Source: Mimachlamys varia (lineage: Eukaryota > Mollusca > Bivalvia > Pectinida > Pectinidae). Taken from it: a stretch of 64,000 nucleotides of DNA. Shown in pieces: positions 46,256 to 56,560 of the stretch. The DNA is taken from positions 29,258,410-29,322,409 of the forward strand of contig OX392540.1 in NCBI GenBank assembly GCA_947623455.1, written 5' to 3'. The notes below the pieces were generated by a model. It ran no database searches, was not told where the DNA came from, and saw only the letters and a program-made list of their open reading frames with translations. A program made the translations under genes and the position numbers. The first letter of the stretch is position 1. Each line of letters opens with the position of its first letter.

Positions 46256-46259
46256 TGAA

Positions 46260-46592
46260 TTATATTTTCATGGTGTTTTTCCGAACAATTTTAGTGGCTT
46301 TTAGTCCTAGGTCGTGGTAAATCTTTGTATACAAACTGACAACCGAATTTGTTACTAATTCAGGATTAGGTTGGACGTTTTGCGGTAAATAGGTTAAGAA
46401 ATCGAAACCATCTCTTATAACACATTTGTATTGTATATATTTATATATGAACATCAGAAACCTATGAAACAATATTATAGTTGGAATATGGTCCTCAAAT
46501 TGCATACATAATTCTTTCACTGGAGATGGATTAACGTAAATTTCAAAACTTGTTTCCAAATCTAATTTCGAAATGTACGTTGTGTATTGCAC
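46260..46592 (-). CDS. hypothetical 110-codon frame
   Basis: Begins with ATG, rich in aromatic and aliphatic residues, ends Met-Lys-Ile. Lies just upstream of the pseudogene on the same strand, so it may be a further part of that decayed sequence after a frameshift. No motif seen; it may be chance. Confidence 0.2.
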   Translation of the reverse strand: MQYTTYISKLDLETSFEIYVNPSPVKELCMQFEDHIPTIILFHRFLMFIYKYIQYKCVIRDGFDFLTYLPQNVQPNPELVTNSVVSLYTKIYHDLGLKATKIVRKNTMKI

Positions 46593-47114
46593 TGCAATAT
46601 GTATTGAATTGAAAAAGAAATAAAATAAAGTATGTATTAATCATCATATTTTAGTTAAACATCAGTTATTAATAAATGCTATGTATAAATGAAACAGCCA
46701 GGATTCATCATTATGATGACATGCAATTTTTACGGAAATCGAAGGAGCATGCTATGTAACACAAAGTTTTTTTGTTTTTGTTTTTAGAAATCAAGATGGG
46801 GTAGTAATTCTTGCTGATAAATGCATACATATGACCGTAATTTTCTTTATAATTGAATGTCTACTATAGGCTTACCTTCAACTGACTGTAGATTTGTTAG
46901 CATACCGTCCACAATAAACACGAACACAATGTCTCTGATCAGCATCTTGTTGAGCCGATGGTATACAAACAAATGTTAGCACGTCCAGTGTAGATCAGCA
47001 AATGCTATGTCGTTTAAGCTACTGATCAGCCTCTCGCTGTTTTAGATGCTACTACATGCAGTAAGTCTCAAACCTATTCTGACGTTACCATGTCATCAAT
47101 GGAAGCTATCATGT
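46593..47114. other. no supported gene
   Basis: AT-rich; nothing recognised. Confidence 0.45.
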
Positions 47115-47275
47115 ACAGAGGACACCCCTTTTATGAATATTCATTGCCTTTGAGCCCCGCCTCACGTACAGAGGACACCCCTCTTATGAATATTCTTTGC
47201 ATTTGAACCCCGCCTCTGACACAGAGGACATATCCCTCTTATGAATATTCACTGCCTTTGAACCCCGCCTCTCGC
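47115..47275. repeat. three tandem copies of a 53-bp unit
   Basis: acagaggacacccctcttat starts at 47115, 47168 and 47221. Each copy continues gaatattc..tgc.tttga.ccccgcctc. Copy 3 has a 2-nt insertion. Confidence 0.92.
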
Positions 47276-47642
47276 GTGTTTTGTTTGGCATGTCATTATC
47301 CGCCATCGAACGTATTTTATGATGTACATTGTATGTGAGCGTTTCTAATATGAAATTGTTCTAAAACTGCTGGTTCATATGGAAAATATATAACTGCCAA
47401 CCAAAATGCACATGTCGTAAAATAATTGTGACGATGAGATTTTGTCAGTTAGTCAATCATCACCTATAAGAAAACGACAGATATTTAGCAAAATCATTCA
47501 AACAAAATCGGACTTGACCGTTGGACGATAATTTGCATAACCGCAATGACTGTCGGTAATTATATGTACAATATCTACACATGTGAGTTGATATACATAA
47601 TCGCATAGACTGTCGCTAGGCTAGGGATAAAACGGGTGACAA

Positions 47643-47882
47643 ATTAATGAAGACACCTTTTTGTCATAATACACGTAAAATAAAAGTCAAAAATCTAAGT
47701 TTTAAAGAAAGGTTCAATAGAGAAAAGTTACGATGAAAAATATTTCATAAAAGATTGTAAATTTATTAAAAACACCTTATTGGCGTAATGAGCATTCAAA
47801 CAGGAGTCCAGAGTCGAAGTTGTAAGAATGGTTCAATAAAGAAAATAAAACAATGAAAAATTATTTCATAAAAAGATTGTAA
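47643..47882. repeat. diverged tandem duplication, about 118 bp
   Basis: 47643-47760 and 47761-47882 share acacctt, aggttcaata.agaaaa, gatgaaaaata.tttcata and aagattgtaa in order, with many substitutions. Confidence 0.7.
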
Positions 47883-48102
47883 TAGTTGATGTTTTTCACT
47901 CCTGATGAATTTGTACAAAAGCTCGAAATCAAAACCGATTTTTGTTTTACATATCAAGGTGTCATTAATATTACCAAAAGTACTCGACAGGGAATACTTT
48001 AAATATGGCAAAGTATTAGCCATATATACCTATACAATGAAAACCTAATCTTAACATGAATCTCTCAAATCCGGATGACTAAACATTCGGAAAAAAATAG
48101 AA

Positions 48103-48390
48103 TACGGAAGCGTTAACTAAACCATAAACCGAACTCAAAATCGATTAAACTAGGGGCAAAATATAAACAAAGGAAATATTTACATCGATAGCCTAGTAAA
48201 CGTACAAGAGAATAGGACCAGGTGTTCCAGAAGAGTAAGCGCCTTCTGCTTCATCGCCGGCACCAGCAATAAAGATCTGGGTCACATCCATGTAAAAAAT
48301 CATCAAAGTCCTCAAATGAGAACGTAATACACTGTCAATCACAACAAGTGAGTTCATTAATGAGCATACTCACAAACGTCCTTCTTCATA
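48103..48390 (-). mobile_element. retroelement 3'-tail copy (minus)
   Basis: The minus-strand reading matches the tail family: agaatac at the 3' end, cataaaccgaactcaaaatc, attaaactaggggc, aaaggaaatatttacatcg, aggaccaggtgttccagaag, ttcatcgccggcacc and tgggtcacatccatgtaaa. One of the longest copies, uninterrupted. Confidence 0.8.
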
Positions 48391-48711
48391 TCACTTAACT
48401 ACATTCTCAAGATTCTGAATTACGATAATATTTCAACGTTTTACTCGTTTTTATCTATAGGCAGTGACGTTAGAAGTATCAAGTTGATATTTTCTGATAT
48501 TTCACCGGTAAAATGAAATAAATATGTATTTTAATTAAGGGTGCCGTTTTGTCTTGTTGTTTACATTGTATTACATCTGGTAGTTTGATGGGGGTAGGGT
48601 AAATAGAGGTTGAATAACTTGTGCCAAATTCCTTTTCTTGGCAGTGACATATGTTTAAAACTGAAATACCTTGGTAAATACTAGCTGCAATATACTGTTC
48701 GGCTAGAGAGA

Positions 48712-48790
48712 TCTGCTCGTTAGCTCGATCGGTTTAGCGTAAGACTAGTAGCCAGAAGTCCCGGGTTCAATTCCTGGCGGCCGGTCAGGC
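48712..48790 (+). mobile_element. tRNA-derived SINE head
   Basis: Contains an A-box-like tagctcgatcgg (48721-48732) and a B-box ggttcaattcc (48764-48774), with a T-arm stem that still pairs. The acceptor and anticodon stems do not pair and the head is followed by unrelated sequence, so it is a SINE promoter region and not a tRNA gene. Confidence 0.72.
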
Positions 48791-48887
48791 CGGCGGAGGC
48801 ATCGACAAAATAATGATCTCTGTTACATACGGATTAAATCATTTATCCAAACATATGAACCACAAAAATATGACCGAAGAGAAAGTT

Positions 48888-49140
48888 TAGTGTGGGAACC
48901 CAATTACAAGGTGACTACCACGGGAGATCAAATTACAAAGGGGGGCACTTCCTTAACTTTCTATATGTGTTTAATAACATAGAATATTGTGTTATAGCAA
49001 TTAATTACAAGTCATCTAGAATACGTTCAATTTCTCACCCAATAAAATTCACAATAATCCCTTTTAAACTCATACCTTTTGTGATAGACGTTTTGAAGGG
49101 CATTGACGTCATTTAGTTCGACATCGAGTGGGCTTTATTG
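48888..49140 (+). repeat. dispersed repeat, copy 1 (inverted partner 52700-52965)
   Basis: gtgggaacccaattacaagg at the left and gacgtcatttagttcgacat near the right end match the complement of 52700-52965. Family unknown. Confidence 0.6.
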
Positions 49141-50596
49141 GGAACATTTTCTGACGTTCTTTTCCTAGTTCAAGGTTAAAGACACACAACGTTTGTTGTT
49201 GATTTGTGTATAAAGTTGGTGTTGATTTATTAATGCGTTTAAATGTTAGGTGTTGAAATGCGTTCTATTTATATATGATATTGATTATGTTGAATGGAAA
49301 AACAAACTCCGTTCTCCACTTTACAGTTTTTATGTAAGAATAAAGGTTGATATTGCTGTTTGGTTAAGTCGACAATGCGGGATAAAACCGACCAATTTTA
49401 AGCAGATATAAATAGAAACTGTTTCACTGCATCACGTAAATAGTATGTATGTCTCCTTTTGTGCAAGACAAATACACTGGATTTGTTAAGAATTGTAAAG
49501 ATAAAATAAATAGCACATTACTTAAAATTTATGACAAGTAGACCTCTTGGCGACGCACAGGAAGAACATCAGTATTATGTATACTCCGAGTTAAGTTTTG
49601 TGTAGACAGTTTTGTGTATTTACTCACAGGGGTGGAGTGCTGATTACCAATCGAAATTGTTTATGTTGGCATAATTGTACGGGAAATATTTTTAAAACCC
49701 GCTGGAAACATGCTGATAGCAATAAAGCCAAAACAGAAGCGCAACAGCTAAGATATAAAGTTTTGGTTCCGACATGGATTTGACATAATAGAAAACTTTG
49801 AAGATGCCTACCTGTACTATAATGGTTGAGATTAATTATTTTAATTATCATATTTTCATGCTAAAACGAAAACCAATAAAACAGAATTGTTGTTTTTACT
49901 GTTTCTAATTTAGTTCCAAAAACGAAGTGTGGGATTTTTTGTTATTTTACTCCGTTTTTCATTAAGTCTTATAATATGTTTTTTTAGTATATACTACTGT
50001 AGACATTGCCTTTTAATTAAAAAAGTCTTTAGAACTGAGTAAGGTTGACTTGCAAGGCGCTTACGCTTGTTCAACTATATCTGTGTACAGATGTATGTAT
50101 TTTATATATATGTTTTCGGCATACTGTATCTATTACTAAATTTAAGTGGTGCAGCATATATGTGTGTTACGTCATCTTTGTATGTTTGGTTAAATTTACA
50201 GCTCGATCCTCACAATGTTACTTTGATGTAAAATCCAATAAAGGTGACTTGTAAAATTTAGGTACACTGGAACATTTTGGTAGAAGGAGTTCCTAAGTTG
50301 TTATAACTTGTATCTGATCCCAAAACGATTACAATATGTTTAATTTTAAACTGGTGTGGGTGCCTAAAAGTTCAAGCCAACGTTTACACCCCCTCGCAAA
50401 AATGCTAGAAGGGGCTGTATACTGGAGTTAGGTTTTCTGTCCGTGCCCAGAAATTATATATATATATAATATCACATCTTTCTAGGAGCTTATATACTAT
50501 TTCAATTTGATTCTTTCCGTTTATGTGACGCTTTTAATGATTTGTGTGAAACCTTTTAAAAAAAAGGTCCCATAACTACCATTTGAAGAGAACATA
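49141..50596. other. no supported gene
   Basis: AT-rich; a short TA run at about 50457-50469. Frames at 49598-49783, 49624-49851 and 50045-50254 have no recognisable features. 50110-50180 resembles about 3493-3560 (catactgt.tc.attactaaa and tgtgtgttacgtcatctttg). Confidence 0.45.
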
Positions 50597-50632
50597 CGTC
50601 CGTCCGTCTGTGCGTCCGTCCGTCCGTCCGTC
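50597..50632. repeat. (cgtc)n microsatellite
   Basis: Nine imperfect copies of cgtc with one interruption (tctgtg). Confidence 0.95.
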
Positions 50633-50729
50633 ATAACTTGGGAATCGATTTTGATCAAATTTCTTTGGAATACTAAGGAGTAAAATCCTCAGGTATTTGA
50701 CCGATCTTTTTCAGCCTTTGTTTATCACT

Positions 50730-51262
50730 GCCTCTGTTTTCAGCCTTTGTTTATCCCTGCTTCTCCATCCTATGGTGTTTACATGTCGCAGTTGATTCGT
50801 TATTTTAGGGCTTGCTCTGAATATCGAGATTTTTGTGATATATGTCAACTGCTAACGAACAAACTTACGGAACGGGGATTCGAGAGATGCAGGTTGATGA
50901 AGACTATGGGCAAGTTTTATGATCGCCATCTTGATCTCATTGAGAAATATTCTGTATCTTTGAATGATATGAAGATGGACGTTTCTGAGTTTGCTTGTTA
51001 GTGTCTATACTTGTTGTGATGACAATGATGACTCGGTTCTCATTTTGAGGATTGATGCTTACTTGGATGTGACCAAGATTTACCTGGCGGGTGTCGTCGA
51101 TGAAGCAGAAGACGCTTACTCTTCCGGAACACCTGGTCTTATTCTCTTTTGCTTTTACGAGAGTCTCCGTGTAAATCTTTCCATTGTTCCTATTTTACCC
51201 CTAGTTTAATCGATTTTGTGTTCGGTTTATGGTTTTGTTGACGCTTTGGTATTCTCTGAGTT
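50730..51262 (+). mobile_element. retroelement: C-terminal coding end plus 3' tail (longest copy)
   Basis: The frame 50747-51001 reads Ile-Pro-Ala-Ser-Pro-Ser-Tyr-Gly-Val-Tyr-Met-Ser-Gln-Leu-Ile-Arg-Tyr, then Leu-Leu-Thr-Asn-Lys-Leu and Lys-Phe-Tyr-Asp-Arg-His-Leu-Asp-Leu. From memory, a similar segment follows the reverse transcriptase in many invertebrate retroelement proteins. It runs into a non-coding tail (gactcggttctcat, gatgcttacttggatgtgac, gcgggtgtcgtcgatgaagc, tcttccggaacacctgg, agtttaatcgattttg, ggttttgttgacgctttgg and tattctctg). At least six other places in the window carry 5'-truncated copies of this tail, all ending at the same point, which is typical of target-primed retrotransposition. 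Confidence 0.75.
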
Positions 51263-51298
51263 TTTAATTATGTTAGCAAACAAAGCTTATACTTGACA

Positions 51299-51562
51299 TG
51301 CTAAGCGTTTCCAACACTTTTACCATGGCAACACAAACATGGCCTCTGATTTGTCGACAACTAGATACTGCCCAATTTTGACCGAATTTAGTATAAAGTG
51401 GTATTGGGGCGTGCCTAACTTCACTATACGGGAATCGGTGCAGGTATACACAGTCGCACACAAGGTAATAACAGAGGGATTGGGGTCACAGGGGTCATAG
51501 AGCGGAAGGAGGGTATTTGGGATCCCGGATACACCATAACTCTTATTTAACAATAAACACAT
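51299..51562. other. no supported gene
   Basis: Overlapping minus-strand frames of 62 and 80 codons; neither shows a recognised motif. Possibly old element sequence. Confidence 0.3.
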
Positions 51563-51739
51563 CTGTACAAATTACGTTATACAAATGGACACAGTAAAGT
51601 AAATAATCCTTGAATCTCGTGAGCAAGAGTATATCCGTCTCCAGTGTACTTTCCATTTCCGGACCACGTCTGACCAATTATATCGAGAGGTCAGCTTCTG
51701 GTGCTAGTCCTAATTATAGATTGGTATACGGTATTTTCA

Positions 51740-51989
51740 GGGTTTGTCGGGTGTTCAATTTTCTCATCGCGAGCACGTGGATAAAATCCACGTGTTTGTG
51801 GACAAATTCGGAAAAAAACAGTGTGATAACTTGTTTATCATCCAGCATTACTTTACAAAACTTCCTTTTGTATCGTCAGCTAAGAGAAAATCTAATAAAA
51901 CCATATTTTCAAAAGAAGTTCGCGATCTGCTTGTGGCAAACGCACATGTAAACAAAAAGATTTGCGAGGAAGAATACCACAAACCTTAA
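51740..51989 (+). CDS. orphan exon-like frame, unknown
   Basis: An acceptor-like tattttcAG ends at 51739-51740. The open frame then runs about 82 codons to TAA (51987-51989) with balanced composition: His-Arg-Glu-His-Val-Asp-Lys-Ile-His-Val-Phe-Val-Asp-Lys-Phe-Gly-Lys, Cys-Asp-Asn-Leu-Phe, and Lys-Glu-Val-Arg-Asp-Leu-Leu. It could be a terminal exon or a transposon fragment. The family is not recognised, and no partner exon was found. Confidence 0.3.
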
Positions 51990-52149
51990 AATTATGCGAC
52001 AAATAATTTAAAAACACAGATATACATCAATATTCGCTTTTACATTTGCTTTTTTTCTCAACTGTCATAATAATTTTTGACCTATTTATACAATTAACAA
52101 GATATAAACCAGTAGCCATATTAAAGTATTATATATTTAACGTTACAGA

Positions 52150-52425
52150 CAGTTATAGCGAATGCGCTACAAAGCCTTGGTTGTATTTGGTCAAATCTTC
52201 TGTAGTATATATTTTATTGTGGTTTTGCGCTAGCTTGGACTTCGACGTGAATATTCCGTTTTTAATTTTCCAGTTTCGGAAACGGCATATAAGCTGCGCC
52301 TGGCCTGTGTTTAGCTTGATCTTTCCAATTGTGTGGGTTCGATCAACGACCTTTTTTTTAAAGAAATATCAACATCGAGTTTGTCGCACACTAATGGCTT
52401 CTGTTTCCTGTAATTCGTCCTCGGG
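52150..52425 (-). mobile_element. LINE ORF1 fragment
   Basis: The minus strand reads Val-Asp-Arg-Thr-His-Thr-Ile-Gly-Lys, Cys-Arg-Phe-Arg-Asn-Trp-Lys-Ile-Lys-Asn-Gly-Ile-Phe and Ile-Tyr-Thr-Thr-Glu-Asp-Leu-Thr-Lys-Tyr-Asn-Gln. This order (VDR-HRIG, RF--WK-K, EDLT) matches the RNA-binding region of L1-type ORF1 proteins. An upstream in-frame stop and a frameshift show it is degraded. The longer plus-strand frame 52046-52429 is antisense to it. Confidence 0.7.
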
Positions 52426-52469
52426 TTAGAGTGGAACGTTGTGAAAGCTTTCCTGCGTCCAAACTATTC

Positions 52470-52592
52470 TAACTCTTGTTCTTTTACAAGAGTATCCATG
52501 TAAATATTTCCTTTGTTCATATTTTGCCCCTGGTTTAATCAATTTTGCGTTTGGATTATGATTTTATTAACGCTTCGGTATTCTCTTATTTA
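52470..52592 (+). mobile_element. retroelement 3'-tail copy, strongly truncated
   Basis: ctcttgttcttttacaagag, tccatgtaaatatttccttt, gtttaatcaattttgcgttt and acgcttcggtattctct match the tail family end to end, but only the last 120 bp are present. Confidence 0.8.
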
Positions 52593-52699
52593 TTATTTTT
52601 CCAAACGGCCCTGAACACCAGATACCTGTTAAACTAGTGTTTTCTTTAGCTATTCTCTAGTTGTGTACTGTACTAGAAAAAGGACGTCGGAAAATGTTC

Positions 52700-52965
52700 T
52701 CGATAAAGGCCACTCAACGATATCGAACTTAATGACGTCAATACCCTACAAAACATCTTTCACCCAAGGTATTGATATTGGAAGTACTATTTTATTGTGC
52801 GATAAATACTCCGTTTTGTAGACGACCTGTAATTAATAGCTATAATACAATACTCTACGTTATTAAACTCATGATGCATTTAATAGAAATTTAAAGAGCT
52901 GCCTCCTTTGTATTTTGGTCTTCCCGTTGAAATCACCATGTAATTGGGTTCCCAACACCTAGCTA
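52700..52965 (-). repeat. dispersed repeat, copy 2 (inverted partner 48888-49140)
   Basis: aatgacgtcaataccc and catgtaattgggttcccaac correspond to the complement of 48888-49140 with indels. Confidence 0.6.
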
Positions 52966-53439
52966 TTACCTCTGTATATGGTTTATATGTTTTGATAAAT
53001 AGTTTGATTGGTGATCAACCTTTTTTATTAAGGCCACTATTTAATAGGAAAATATCTTAAACTATGCACTCATAAACGTTCTAGTATTTGAAAGACTAAC
53101 GTCAGTATCCGAGGAATGTATATCTTGTGTACTCAAAAAGATATATCAAGGTCCCGTTAAGTGTATTTTGGATACTCGGGACGAAACATGAAAGAAATTG
53201 AATAAACGTTTCGATTTCAAATAATATATTACAAGGGTATCACTAATTGCTGTTGACACAAAATTATGATACATTATGTTATGCCGTAACGAGCTACAAT
53301 GTCTGCTCATATCGTTATTATTACTGGATTGTATTCACTGCATAATACCGACAATACAATATATCTATTTACATTTGCTCTTCATACTTTCATTCTAATG
53401 CATTGTTAAGGCAAATGATATTGTTAAAAGATTGTAAAA
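52966..53439. other. no supported gene
   Basis: AT-rich; nothing recognised. Confidence 0.4.
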
Positions 53440-53645
53440 ACATTTGCTATTGTGACGTCACCAATTGCTATCATGACGTCATCAATTTCAATGTTGTCTT
53501 CACATGATGTGCTGTTAAAAAAACTATTAGAAATAACTAAATAATGCACAATACTTTAATCAAATGTAAATAAGTAATGAACGTTTTAACAATTGTTGTT
53601 ATAGGACTGTAATAACATTTGATAAACCATTCATTGTTTAAATAT
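53440..53645. repeat. dispersed repeat, copy 2 (partner 24345-24620)
   Basis: gctattgtgacgtcac, tcaatttcaatgttgtc, aagtaatgaacgttttaaca and cattcattgttta match 24345-24620 in order. Confidence 0.65.
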
Positions 53646-53756
53646 TTGTAAATATCACTGTTAACAAAAAAGTGAAACAATACATTGTACAGGCAACACA
53701 ATGTTATCATGTCGCATAATACTGACAAAACAAAGTTTAATAAAATGAAAATTAAA

Positions 53757-53942
53757 AAATCAGAATACCAAAGCGTCAACCAAACCATAATCTGAGGTCA
53801 AAATTAAACTAGGGATGAAATATGGAAAAAGGAAATATTTGCATAGAGATTTTGAAAAAGTACAATAAAATACCGAAAAGTTAAGCATCTTTTGCTTCAT
53901 CGGCGATACCCACAATATAGATATAAATCACATTCAAGTAAT
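53757..53942 (-). mobile_element. retroelement 3'-tail copy (minus)
   Basis: agaataccaaagcgtcaacc, aaaccataatctgag, aaaggaaatatttgcat and cttttgcttcatcggcg match the tail family. It lies directly before the LINE fragment at 53941. Confidence 0.75.
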
Positions 53943-55565
53943 GTCACCCCCAATACTTAAACTACAATGGGAAAACTTGTTAAAAGTCGTTGTCGTAATG
54001 TCGAAGTTGTCACACAGAAATGAAATATATTGGTTCTTATCTAACCTACACGAACCTAAACACATTGTAGACGCTTGGGATGATGATTTTGATAAATGTT
54101 TCAGTAACGAACGGGTTTTTTCCAAGAAGTGTCGATTGCAATTGAAGATATCAAAGTTAAGATGAACCATGACAGAGAAGTGTTTGTCGGAGGTTTTTAT
54201 CGTTGATGATATCAGAGCCGTGTGTGTACAGTTAGATAATAAAAAAGCTGCTGGTTACCACAGCCTCGTATATGAACATATTAAGAAGTTATCAAGTTAC
54301 ATTACCTATTTGTTTAATCTCGTTGTCAAGTATGACTACATACCAGAAAATTGGAAAGTGGGAACCATTTGTACACTGTATAAAAGTAATGGAAAACAAA
54401 AAGATGATCTAAACTGCTCAGACGTATTTCCCTCATACTCATCTTCATTAAAATACAGTATTCGAAAAAGTTTTGTCTTATAGAATAAATTCCTTGTTAG
54501 ATTCCGAAACATTTCCGAAAAACAACAATGAGCTTATCAGAAACATTTTTGCAAGAATGCAACAGGTACAAATTAGGAAATAACTGATGCGTTGCTTCTA
54601 AACTGTATGATTTGGGTTTCAGGAGCAAACTTTGGACTATATTAAAACAAATGTATACTGGCTTTGTTAGCAATGTTGCATTCCAAAGTCATTTGTCTCC
54701 TTCTGTTTTTATGGAAAGAGGTATATTACAAGGTGGGTCCTTATCATCAAAAGTTTATGAACGATTTTTAATGAAAAAGAATCATTAGGAAAAGAAGCAA
54801 TGATTGTTGACTCCAATGTTAACATGGCTAACTCATTAATCGTATGGAATTCAATCGAAGCTTACAATGACATAAAAAAGTTTTCGTTCATCGGTCGACT
54901 TTATGGAATGGATAGCAAATATTTAATTCAAACAATATTTCTAAAACATCTTCTAATATATCCCGTGTATGATTTTTTTCGAGGTGATTTTATTCCTGAT
55001 ATTGTGAGAATATCTCCTAAATATGATTCATTTAAATACATGTATATACTGAAGTATATGTCAGATAGTGTATATTAAATTATTGTCGAATTCACTTGTG
55101 TACAAAGTAGTATACACTAGAGAAGAAATGATGCTGCATGATCGAATGATAAGTCACACTGACATTTAAAGATTTAAACTTATTTATGATATAATTTGTT
55201 CTGACACTTTACTGAAATTAACCTTGAGATTTCCAGAGCACTTGCATACAATAACGTAGTTCGGTTGTGCAGACACATAAGATCTGTCAATGTTGTTGAA
55301 CTATTTATATAAAGATTAATTTTCACCACCAAAATATGTTTTTATGTGACTTTTCGATGACTAGTACGATATGTACCCTGTCACCTTCATCAGAATGATG
55401 AATTATGTTATTTTTGTGGTAGTATCTGATATTATCACGGACATTATTATCAATTTTACAAAATCTGGGTATTTTATAAACAATCTTTGGTACTTTATCA
55501 GTACTGAGATTGATGTTCTTTTTATAGTTAATTGCTCATTTGAACTCTTTGTCAAATGATATCAT
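53943..55565 (+). mobile_element. degraded LINE (reverse transcriptase region)
   Basis: The frame 54169-54483 reads Lys-Lys-Ala-Ala-Gly-Tyr-His-Ser-Leu-Val-Tyr-Glu-His-Ile-Lys and Tyr-Ile-Pro-Glu-Asn-Trp-Lys-Val-Gly-Thr-Ile-Cys-Thr-Leu-Tyr-Lys. About 54590-54770 reads Gly-Ile-Leu-Gln-Gly-Gly-Ser-Leu-Ser-Ser-Lys-Val-Tyr, and 54800-55078 and 55371-55559 look like the C-terminal region, with Trp and Ile-Ile in the spacing of the LINE zinc-knuckle end. These are the successive blocks of a non-LTR reverse transcriptase. Frameshifts divide it into at least four frames, so it is inactive. Confidence 0.75.
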
Positions 55566-55984
55566 ATCTCATATATTACTAGGAGGGAACTTTCTTTATC
55601 ACAGGGATATGGATTATGAAAGCTTTATTTTGCTTGGTGCTATTTTTGTTGATAACATGATGAAATTGTGAAACTCTTGATATTTCTGCAGATTTCACGA
55701 TACTAACATTTTGATCATAGACTAACTTTGTCCATAGATCAAAATTTGTTTCATGCTTTGATTATATATTACTTTATTTTAATGGCCCCGCCATTAAATG
55801 GGGGTGGGGGCATATAGTGTTATCCACGTCAGTCCCGTCCCATTTTAATGTAACCAGCTTATTTAGATAACTACTGATCCGATTGTCATCAAACTTCGCA
55901 TACATACTAAGCATGAAGAACTAATTTCATATTGTGAAAGGGGGCATTTGTGTCTCACATACATTTCTTGTTTGAGTATGCTCA
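55566..55984. other. no supported gene
   Basis: AT-rich DNA with a G-rich run (about 55797-55815); nothing recognised. Confidence 0.4.
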
Positions 55985-56243
55985 TGGGTATGCTAACTTG
56001 TTGTGATTAACAATGACTCGGTTCTCATTTGAGGACTCGATGTTTACTTGGATGTTACAAAGATTTACATGGCGGGTGTTGTCGATGAAGCATGACGCTT
56101 ACTCTTTCGGAAAAACTGGTATTCTCTTGTACTTTTACAAGGGTCTCCATGTAAATCTGTCCTTAGTTCATATTATGCCCATAGTTTAATAGATTTTGAG
56201 TTCGGATTATGATTTTGTTAACAATTCGGTATTCTGTTTTTTT
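55985..56243 (+). mobile_element. retroelement 3'-tail copy (plus)
   Basis: gactcggttctcatttgagg, ttacttggatgttacaaag, ggcgggtgttgtcgatgaag, tttcggaaaaactgg, atagtttaatagattttgag and caattcggtattctg match the family in full order. It has the same 5' limit as the 51005 copy's tail but no coding part. Confidence 0.8.
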
Positions 56244-56394
56244 TCATCTGATTATTAATTGACCATTAACTCGTATATACGTTCCTCTATAGATAAAAAT
56301 CATGTTTTGTGCTTTGATTCTTCTTATAATAAGCTTGTATATTTGTTATTTGAACTCTTAAAATTGGAAGAAAAAGGAAATAACCTGCATGAAT

Positions 56395-56560
56395 TAGTCG
56401 AACACCGTTTATCCGGAAATCATTAATCCGGAAATCTCTTAATCCAGACGAAAATATCCGGGAACGGATTTCCACAACTTTAAAATGCATCGATAATCCG
56501 GAAATTCGCGTTCCGGATTAGGAATCCATTTCTGGGAACAAAATCTATAAAACGGTGTTT
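56395..56560. mobile_element. possible pogo/Tigger-type MITE
   Basis: gaacaccgtttatccggaaat on the left and ataaaacggtgttta on the right are partly inverted; the interior is built from repeated atccggaaat. The terminal resemblance to Tigger-type ends (accg...tatccgga) is from general knowledge and is weak. Confidence 0.35.

Noticed and set aside
48712..48790. Functional tRNA gene
   Set aside because: A and B boxes are present, but the acceptor and anticodon stems do not pair; better explained as a SINE.
52046..52429. 127-codon plus-strand hydrophobic protein
   Set aside because: The opposite strand carries the LINE ORF1 pattern; this frame is its antisense.
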